A DNA stretch of 10,187 bases from Gammaproteobacteria bacterium (GTDB lineage: Bacteria; Pseudomonadota; Gammaproteobacteria; Steroidobacterales; Steroidobacteraceae), in the NCBI GenBank assembly GCA_030040235.1, contig JASHUC010000405.1:1-10187 (forward strand), written 5' to 3'. The notes under the pieces were generated by a model, which was given only the letters and a program-made list of their open reading frames with translations, ran no database searches and was not told where the DNA came from. This document shows, in pieces, positions 5,104 to 10,187 of the stretch. Position numbers and translations under genes: made by a program. Position 1 is the first letter of the stretch. The number at the start of each line of letters is the position of its first letter.

Positions 5104-7584
5104 ATGAGCGCGAGCACCATCGATGGAGTGAAGCAGGATCACCAGATCCGATCACTGACGGATGAGGCAGCGGAACGGGAGATCTACGAACGGCACTTGG
5201 TCGTCGACCGGGCGAATGATCCTCGTGCCGCAACTCCTCGCGAGCAGTTTGAAGCCTTCGCTCACTCGGTGCGTGACGTTCTTGCGCAGCGCTGGGCGGC
5301 GACCTCAGCGACGTACGCGCGCGAGAATCCAAAGGTCGTCTATTACCTCTCGATGGAATTTCTCATGGGGCGGTCGCTTGCGAACAACGTGGGCAATCTG
5401 CTCCTCGATGAGGTGACCGAGAACATGGTGCGTCGCGAGCGCCTCGATTGGGCGAATCTGCTGGAGCAGGAGCCCGATGCCGGTCTCGGCAATGGCGGTC
5501 TCGGCCGCCTCGCGGCCTGCTTTCTCGACTCGATGGCCACCCTGCGGCTTCCCTCATGGGGATATGGGCTGCGATACGAATACGGAATGTTCCGGCAGAC
5601 GATCTGCAACGGCTGGCAAGAGGAGCAAGCGGACAACTGGTTGCGACGCGGCGATCCCTGGGAGATTGCGCACCCGGATGAGCGCGTGCTGGTGAGGTTT
5701 GGGTGCGCACCGACGCTGCGCGCAGGGCAGCTGCAGCTCACGCCTCATCACGATTTCTTCCTGATCGGTGTCCCCTACGACCGGCCGGTCGTCGGATACG
5801 GCGGCAATACCGTCAACACCCTGAGGCTCTGGGGGGCGGCGGCTCCCGAGTCGTTCGATTATCACCGCTTCAGCAGCGGCGATTTCGTCGGCGCGCTCAC
5901 GGAGCGGCTCGCCGCCGAATCGCTCACCCGCGTGCTGTATCCCGATGATTCCACGGCGAGCGGTCGCGAACTGCGACTCGTCCAGGAGTACTTCCTCGTG
6001 GCCTGTGCGCTCGCCGACATCGTCCGGCGCTTTCGCAGAGCGAATGCGGATTGGCAGGCGCTGCCGGAGAAGGTGGCGATACAGATGAACGACACCCATC
6101 CCGCCCTTGCCGTTCCGGAGCTGATGAGAATCCTGCTCGATGAGGCTCATCTCGGCTGGGACGAGGCGTGGGACATCACCCGGCGAACCCTCGCTTACAC
6201 CAACCACACACTCCTTCCCGAGGCTCTGGAGAAGTGGCCGCTGGAGTGGTTCGAGCTCCTCCTGCCCAGGCATCTCGCGATCGTCTTCGAGATCAACAGG
6301 CGTCTGCTCGAGGAGGTCCGAACACGCTTTCCGGGGGACGAGGCGCGCATTGCGCGGCTCAGCCTGATCGAGGAGGGGCCGCAGAAGCAGGTCCGCATGG
6401 CAAACCTCGCGATCGTCGGTTCTCACAGCACGAACGGGGTGGCGCGGATCCACAGCGAGCTGCTGCGGACGAGGACGGCCAGAGATCTTGCGGAGATGTA
6501 TCCGGAGCGCTTCAACAACAAGACCAACGGCGTCACGCCCCGGCGGTGGCTGCGCCTCGCGAACCCGTCGCTGACGAAGGTGATCAGCGAGGCGATCGGC
6601 AACGTGTGGATGACGGACCTCGCAGATCTCGCGAGACTTTACCGGCTCGCCGACGACGTCGTATTCCGCGGCCGCTTCCTCGAGGCCAAGCACCTTGCCA
6701 AGGCCCGCTTCGCGGACTGGCTGAAGGAGACGCACGGCGTGATCGTCGATCCGCACTCCATCTTCGACTGTCAGATCAAGCGCTTCCACGAATACAAGCG
6801 TCAGCTCATGAATGCGCTGCGGATCATCGTGCTCTACAACCGCCTGCGGGCCGATCGGCGGCTCGACTTTGCGCCGCGGACGTTCTTCTTCAGCGGCAAG
6901 GCGGCGCCCTCCTATCGCCTCGCGAAGCTGGTCATCAAGCTGATCAACTGCCTCTCGGAGGAGCTCGAACGGGACAGCACGGTTGCCGGAAGGCTGAAGG
7001 TGGTGTTTCTGCCGGACTACGGAGTATCGCTCTGTGAGCGCGTGATTGCGGCTGCCGATGTGTCCAACCAGATCTCGACCGCGGGCTACGAGGCGAGCGG
7101 CACGGGAAACATGAAATTCATGATGAATGGCGCGCTGACACTGGGCACACGCGATGGCGCCAACCTCGAAATGGCGGCGGAGGCGGGCGGGGAAAATTTG
7201 TTCCTCTTCGGACTCACGGCGGACCAGGTGGCCGAAAGCCGGCCGTGGTACCGCCCGCGCTGGCACTATGAGCACGAGCCCGAGACACGGCTCGCGCTCG
7301 ATGCCATTCTCGAGAATCGCTTCAACAAGGCGGAGCCCGGCATATTCGAGCCGCTGCGCGCAGCTCTGCTCACGAGCGGCGACCATTACATGCACCTTGC
7401 GGACCTGGGATCCTATCTCGAGGCCGATGCGCGTGTCGTGGAGCTGTACCGCAACCGCTCCACCTGGGCGCAGCGGGCCATCGTGAATATCGCGGCATCC
7501 GGAAGGTTCTCGAGCGATCGTGCGGTCGCAGAGTACGCGGAGGCGATCTGGAACGTGCGGCCGTGCCCAGTGCTTCAGGCGTAG
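5104..7584 (+). CDS. glgP: Glycogen/alpha-glucan phosphorylase
   Basis: This 826-residue cytoplasmic PLP enzyme of the GT35 family removes glucose units from glycogen or maltodextrin with phosphate, giving glucose 1-phosphate. The whole family length (about 800-840) is present. Conserved blocks appear in order: YYLSMEFLMGR (residues 80-90), LGNGGLGRLAACFLDSMATL (128-147), QMNDTHPA, NKTNGVTPRRWL, and the PLP signature EASGTGNMKFMMN with Lys671 as the residue that binds pyridoxal phosphate. The ATG at 5104 is chosen: AGGA lies at 5094-5097, 6 bases away, and MSAST with an acidic helix is a normal N-terminus. The open frame upstream to TTG 4984 has no family likeness. No glycogen synthase, branching or debranching gene is in view, so the gene stands apart from a classic glg operon. 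Its end overlaps the end of the convergent sensor kinase gene by 10 bases. The exact preference, glycogen or maltodextrin, cannot be told. Confidence 0.96.
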   Translation: MSASTIDGVKQDHQIRSLTDEAAEREIYERHLVVDRANDPRAATPREQFEAFAHSVRDVLAQRWAATSATYARENPKVVYYLSMEFLMGRSLANNVGNLLLDEVTENMVRRERLDWANLLEQEPDAGLGNGGLGRLAACFLDSMATLRLPSWGYGLRYEYGMFRQTICNGWQEEQADNWLRRGDPWEIAHPDERVLVRFGCAPTLRAGQLQLTPHHDFFLIGVPYDRPVVGYGGNTVNTLRLWGAAAPESFDYHRFSSGDFVGALTERLAAESLTRVLYPDDSTASGRELRLVQEYFLVACALADIVRRFRRANADWQALPEKVAIQMNDTHPALAVPELMRILLDEAHLGWDEAWDITRRTLAYTNHTLLPEALEKWPLEWFELLLPRHLAIVFEINRRLLEEVRTRFPGDEARIARLSLIEEGPQKQVRMANLAIVGSHSTNGVARIHSELLRTRTARDLAEMYPERFNNKTNGVTPRRWLRLANPSLTKVISEAIGNVWMTDLADLARLYRLADDVVFRGRFLEAKHLAKARFADWLKETHGVIVDPHSIFDCQIKRFHEYKRQLMNALRIIVLYNRLRADRRLDFAPRTFFFSGKAAPSYRLAKLVIKLINCLSEELERDSTVAGRLKVVFLPDYGVSLCERVIAAADVSNQISTAGYEASGTGNMKFMMNGALTLGTRDGANLEMAAEAGGENLFLFGLTADQVAESRPWYRPRWHYEHEPETRLALDAILENRFNKAEPGIFEPLRAALLTSGDHYMHLADLGSYLEADARVVELYRNRSTWAQRAIVNIAASGRFSSDRAVAEYAEAIWNVRPCPVLQA

Positions 7585-8954
7585 GGTAGAGCAATGCGCA
7601 CCGTGAGCCCGAGCGGCTTGCGATCGCGCAATTCGATGGTGCCGCCGTGCGCGAGGATGATGGAGCGCGCGATCGGAAGTCCAAGGCCCATACCCTCGCT
7701 ATCGAGCTCGCGTGCGGAGGCTGACCGGTAGAAGGCCTCGAACACCTTCTCCTTCTCCCAGTCGGGAATGCCCGGTCCTTCGTCTTTGACCTCGATCAGA
7801 TACCCCCCGGGCCGCTGCCGCAGAGCAACGTGCGCCCGGAGTCCGTATTTGGCGGCGTTGGAGATGATGTTCGTGAAGGCCCGCAGCATTGCCTGCGGCC
7901 GGCAGTGGTAGCGGCACCGCGCGGGACCGGCGTAACTCACCTCGGTGCCCAGGTCAGACACCATGTCGCACGCCGTCTGCAGGAGCGAATCGAGGTCCAC
8001 CGCATCCGGCGCGTCGAGCTCCTCGTCGAGTCCGCGGATGAACCCGAGCGCACTGCTCAGCATCGCCTCCATGCGCTCGATGTCCGACAGCATCTTGGAT
8101 TTCTCCTCCCCGAGACGGTCCGTCTCGATGCGCAATCGCAGTCGTGTGAGCGGCGTGCGCAGGTCGTGGCTGATCGCCCCGAGCATGCGCGTGCGATCGT
8201 CGAGAAAGCGCTGCAGCCGCACCTGCATCTCGTTGAAGGCCCGTATCGCCCGTCGCAATTGCCCGGGACCCTGCTCGGGCATCGCCGGAGCGTGAATGTC
8301 GAGGCCGACGCGCTCGGCGGCATGGGCAAAGCGCGTGAGCGGCGCGCTCACGCTCCAGGTGAGCCACGCCCAGAGGCCACCGGTGACCAGCACCACGAAG
8401 ATGAGGATGGCGAGCTCCTCGAGCATCCCGTAGCGGACTTCGAGCCCCACGGGGCTCACGATGTCGAGCCGATCACCATCGCGAAGTTGGACCGCGATGC
8501 GCTTGGCATCCGGTTCGCCGAGAGTGGGGACCGCGTCGACCCGGACCGCACCGAGGGACTCCCCGAGCCGTTCGGCAATGCTGAGGCGAAGCGCCGAATC
8601 GGGCCGGCCGCCGCTCACCTGGGCAAGCGACGCCCGGTCGCGCCGGACCGGCTCGTAGGCAATGCGAAAATCACGGTCCTCCCAGAGATGCGCGAAAGTG
8701 GGCCGCTCAGCGGGCCTCACGGTCTCGAGGAGCCGCACGACCATCGCCACCTTCTCGACGGCGAGCTCCGGGCGCAGGACACGTTGCCACTGAGGCAGCA
8801 GCACCATGTACAGCACTGCTGCCATGGCCTGTGACAGCACGAGGCCCGCGAGGAGGATCCCGGCGACCTGGCCCCGAAAGTCGGCGGGCAGGAGCTTGCG
8901 TAGCAGGCGCTTCAAAGCGCTCGCGCCTCCGGCGTCGCCCTGTGGGGCGCTCAA
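7575..8954 (-). CDS. EnvZ-like sensor histidine kinase
   Basis: This 459-residue inner-membrane sensor phosphorylates the response regulator encoded just upstream. Layout: a first membrane segment (about 30-53), a periplasmic domain (about 54-178), a second membrane segment (about 180-202), a HAMP linker (to about 252), then a dimerisation domain with the H-box AISHDLRTPLTRLRLRIE, phospho-acceptor His263. The ATPase domain follows, with N-box Asn362/Asn366 (TNIISNAAKYG), G1 DEGPGI (391-396), FEAFYR and G2 GMGLGL (421-426). The DDRT..L..ISHDLRTPLTR segment closely resembles EnvZ. The periplasmic domain matches no ligand-binding family that I can name, so the stimulus is unknown. The start is TTG at 8954, sharing TTGA with the regulator's stop and preceded by GGAGG with 10 bases between. 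A second in-frame TTG at 8915 (Leu14) has the same GGAGG and spacing, so a product 13 residues shorter is possible. Confidence 0.94.
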   Translation of the reverse strand: MSAPQGDAGGASALKRLLRKLLPADFRGQVAGILLAGLVLSQAMAAVLYMVLLPQWQRVLRPELAVEKVAMVVRLLETVRPAERPTFAHLWEDRDFRIAYEPVRRDRASLAQVSGGRPDSALRLSIAERLGESLGAVRVDAVPTLGEPDAKRIAVQLRDGDRLDIVSPVGLEVRYGMLEELAILIFVVLVTGGLWAWLTWSVSAPLTRFAHAAERVGLDIHAPAMPEQGPGQLRRAIRAFNEMQVRLQRFLDDRTRMLGAISHDLRTPLTRLRLRIETDRLGEEKSKMLSDIERMEAMLSSALGFIRGLDEELDAPDAVDLDSLLQTACDMVSDLGTEVSYAGPARCRYHCRPQAMLRAFTNIISNAAKYGLRAHVALRQRPGGYLIEVKDEGPGIPDWEKEKVFEAFYRSASARELDSEGMGLGLPIARSIILAHGGTIELRDRKPLGLTVRIALPYA

Positions 8955-8969
8955 GTCGGTAAGACCTCC
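8913..8969 (-). promoter_or_regulatory. Two equivalent ribosome sites with TTG starts for the kinase
   Basis: Read on the - strand, GCCGGAGG plus 10 bases plus TTGA occurs twice, 39 bases (13 codons) apart: GGAGG at 8969-8965 with TTG at 8954-8952, and GGAGG at 8930-8926 with TTG at 8915-8913. Both starts are in frame with the kinase. The first overlaps the regulator's stop; the second starts right before the basic KRLLRKLL stretch preceding the first membrane segment. Confidence 0.6.
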
Positions 8970-9670
8970 GGCGTGAAGACGTAGCCGCCTGCGCGGACGG
9001 TCTGGATGAACGTGGGGTCCTTCGGGTCAACCTCGATCTTGCGGCGCAGGCGGCTCACCTGAATGTCGATGCTGCGATCGAACGGGGCCGCGGCGCGCGC
9101 TCGGGTGAGATCGAGCAACTGCTCGCGTGTCAGCACCCGATTCGGGTGCTCGCAGAAGGCGACGAGCAGCTCATATTCCCCACCGGTGAGGGGCACTCGG
9201 GTGCCGTCGGAAGCGTGCAGGCGGCGTGAGCCGAGGTCGAGCTTCCAGCCTGCGAAGGTGAGCACCGCCCGCCGCCGCTCGGGCGGGATGCACGGTACGA
9301 GCTGGGCACGCCGCAGCACCGCGCGAATGCGCGCGAGCAGCTCATGCGTGCTGAACGGTTTGGTGAGATAGTCGTCGGCCCCCATCTCGAGGCCGACCAC
9401 GCGCTCGACCTCGCTGCCCCGGGCCGTGAGCATGATGATGGGCACATCGCTTCCGGCGCGCAGGCGGCGGCAGATGGAAAGCCCATCCTCTCTGGGCAAC
9501 ATGATGTCGAGGATCAGCAGATCGACGCGGCTCGTTTCGAGTGTTCGATCCATCTCCCGGCCGTCGCGTGCAACGGTCGCGCGGAAACCATTGTCGTGCA
9601 GCAGATTCGCAACGAGCGTGCGAATCTCGGCATCGTCCTCGACGAACAGGATATGGGGTGAGGGTTCCAT
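8951..9670 (-). CDS. OmpR-family response regulator
   Basis: This 239-residue DNA-binding regulator is the partner of the kinase that follows. The receiver domain (about 1-118) has the acidic pocket Glu11/Asp12/Asp13, the phospho-acceptor Asp55 (LLILDIMLP), Thr82 (MLTARG) and Lys104 (TKPF), all intact. A winged-helix DNA-binding domain (about 140-235) follows, with LTGGEYELLVAFCEHPNRVLTREQL and the recognition region DRSIDIQVSRLRRKIE, ending in the wing IQTVRAGGYVF; this is close to OmpR. The ATG at 9670 has GGGA 6 bases before it. The gene lies 65 bases after dapD on the same strand and its stop overlaps the kinase start (TTGA), so the pair is translationally coupled and may be read through from dapD. 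Target genes are unknown; the divergent side offers no hint. Confidence 0.95.
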   Translation of the reverse strand: MEPSPHILFVEDDAEIRTLVANLLHDNGFRATVARDGREMDRTLETSRVDLLILDIMLPREDGLSICRRLRAGSDVPIIMLTARGSEVERVVGLEMGADDYLTKPFSTHELLARIRAVLRRAQLVPCIPPERRRAVLTFAGWKLDLGSRRLHASDGTRVPLTGGEYELLVAFCEHPNRVLTREQLLDLTRARAAAPFDRSIDIQVSRLRRKIEVDPKDPTFIQTVRAGGYVFTPEVLPT

Positions 9671-9735
9671 GCGAGATCCCGTTTATAGCCTACCGCCAGC
9701 GGGAGCACGTCGTCGGTTTTGTAACGGAAGGTGCG

Positions 9736-10187
9736 CTATTCGGCTGCGCGCAATAGATCGTTGATCGAGGTCTTGGCGCGCGTCTGCGCATCGACGCGCT
9801 TGACGATCACGGCGCAATAGAGCCCGTAGCGGCCGTCGGCGGAGGGCAGCGTGCCCGGGACCACGACCGAGCCCGCCGGCACGCGCCCCTGCAGCATCTG
9901 ACCGGTCGTGCGGTCGTAGATCCGGGTGCTCTGGCCGATGAAGACGCCCATCGAGATGACCGATCCTGCCTCGACGATGACGCCCTCGACGATCTCCGAG
10001 CGCGCCCCGATGAAGCAGTCGTCTTCGATGATCGTCGGATTCGCCTGCAGCGGCTCGAGCACGCCTCCGAGCCCGACGCCCCCGGAGAGGTGCACGTTGC
10101 GCCCGACCTGCGCGCAGGAGCCGACGGTGACCCACGTATCCACCATCGCTCCGCAGTCCACGTAGGCGCCGATGTTCACGTAGCTCG
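9736..10187 (-). CDS. dapD: Tetrahydrodipicolinate N-succinyltransferase, C-terminal part
   Basis: DapD transfers a succinyl group from succinyl-CoA to tetrahydrodipicolinate in the route to meso-diaminopimelate and lysine, in the cytoplasm as a trimer. The window holds about the last 150 of roughly 275 residues. The frame is open to the right edge ([10 protein letters not shown]), so the start is outside; the GTG at 10179 is an internal Val. The hexapeptide repeats of the left-handed beta-helix are clear: [20 protein letters not shown], then [61 protein letters not shown]. The closing domain ends [30 protein letters not shown]. This matches DapD rather than DapH/acetyl types. Relative to the usual VDEGTMVDTW, Cys replaces Glu ([10 protein letters not shown]), a minor change. 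The stop is TAG at 9736-9738. The two-component pair follows on the same strand with no evident terminator between. Confidence 0.95.
   Translation of the reverse strand, partial: SYVNIGAYVDCGAMVDTWVTVGSCAQVGRNVHLSGGVGLGGVLEPLQANPTIIEDDCFIGARSEIVEGVIVEAGSVISMGVFIGQSTRIYDRTTGQMLQGRVPAGSVVVPGTLPSADGRYGLYCAVIVKRVDAQTRAKTSINDLLRAAE

Noticed and set aside
5554..7395. A 613-codon open frame on the - strand inside the phosphorylase gene
   Set aside because: Shadow of a strongly conserved enzyme gene; no domain visible in the product.
7830..8834. A 334-codon open frame on the + strand opposite the kinase gene
   Set aside because: Reads as the antisense of the kinase; no recognisable motif and no ribosome site.
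9682..9687. TATAAA on the - strand as a -10 box for the regulator gene
   Set aside because: No acceptable -35 hexamer at 16-18 bases, and the implied transcript start would leave almost no leader before the ATG at 9670.

Overview
The window is a GC-rich stretch of bacterial chromosome, densely packed with genes and with G/C-ending codons. It has Gram-negative envelope genes (a tripartite efflux pump and two predicted lipoproteins), an EnvZ/OmpR-like two-component pair and a succinylase-type DapD. These point to a proteobacterium, probably a high-GC gamma- or betaproteobacterium. No closer placement can be made from the sequence alone. I see no transposase, integrase, tRNA, rRNA, CRISPR array or phage gene.

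Left part, + strand (1-3226): the 3' end of an RND-pump periplasmic adaptor gene is followed 4 bases later by a complete NodT/OprM-type outer-membrane factor lipoprotein. The inner-membrane RND transporter is not in view and probably lies to the left. Next come a small exported single-haem cytochrome c and a two-domain universal stress protein. The cytochrome is unusual because no methionine follows its CXXCH motif.

Middle part, + strand (3227-7584): a gap of about 350 bases holds a striking 9-bp inverted repeat. It is followed by an SPFH/prohibitin-like protein with a lipoprotein signal, a small NTF2/SnoaL-fold protein with an unclear start, and a full-length glycogen (alpha-glucan) phosphorylase. 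The phosphorylase has a leader of about 160 bases that contains several dyads.

Right part, - strand (7575-10187): dapD (5' end outside the window), then an OmpR-family response regulator, then an EnvZ-like sensor kinase. The kinase starts on a TTG inside a TTGA overlap with the regulator stop, and its end overlaps the end of the phosphorylase gene tail to tail by 10 bases.

Working together: the pump genes form one export unit. The cytochrome, stress protein, SPFH lipoprotein and phosphorylase look like an envelope-stress and energy-reserve neighbourhood, but that is inferred from position only. The two-component pair is a normal signalling operon of unknown stimulus. I found no clear new multi-gene system. 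The most notable points are the Met-less cytochrome, the SPFH protein routed as a lipoprotein, the 3275-3305 dyad and the duplicated start region of the kinase.
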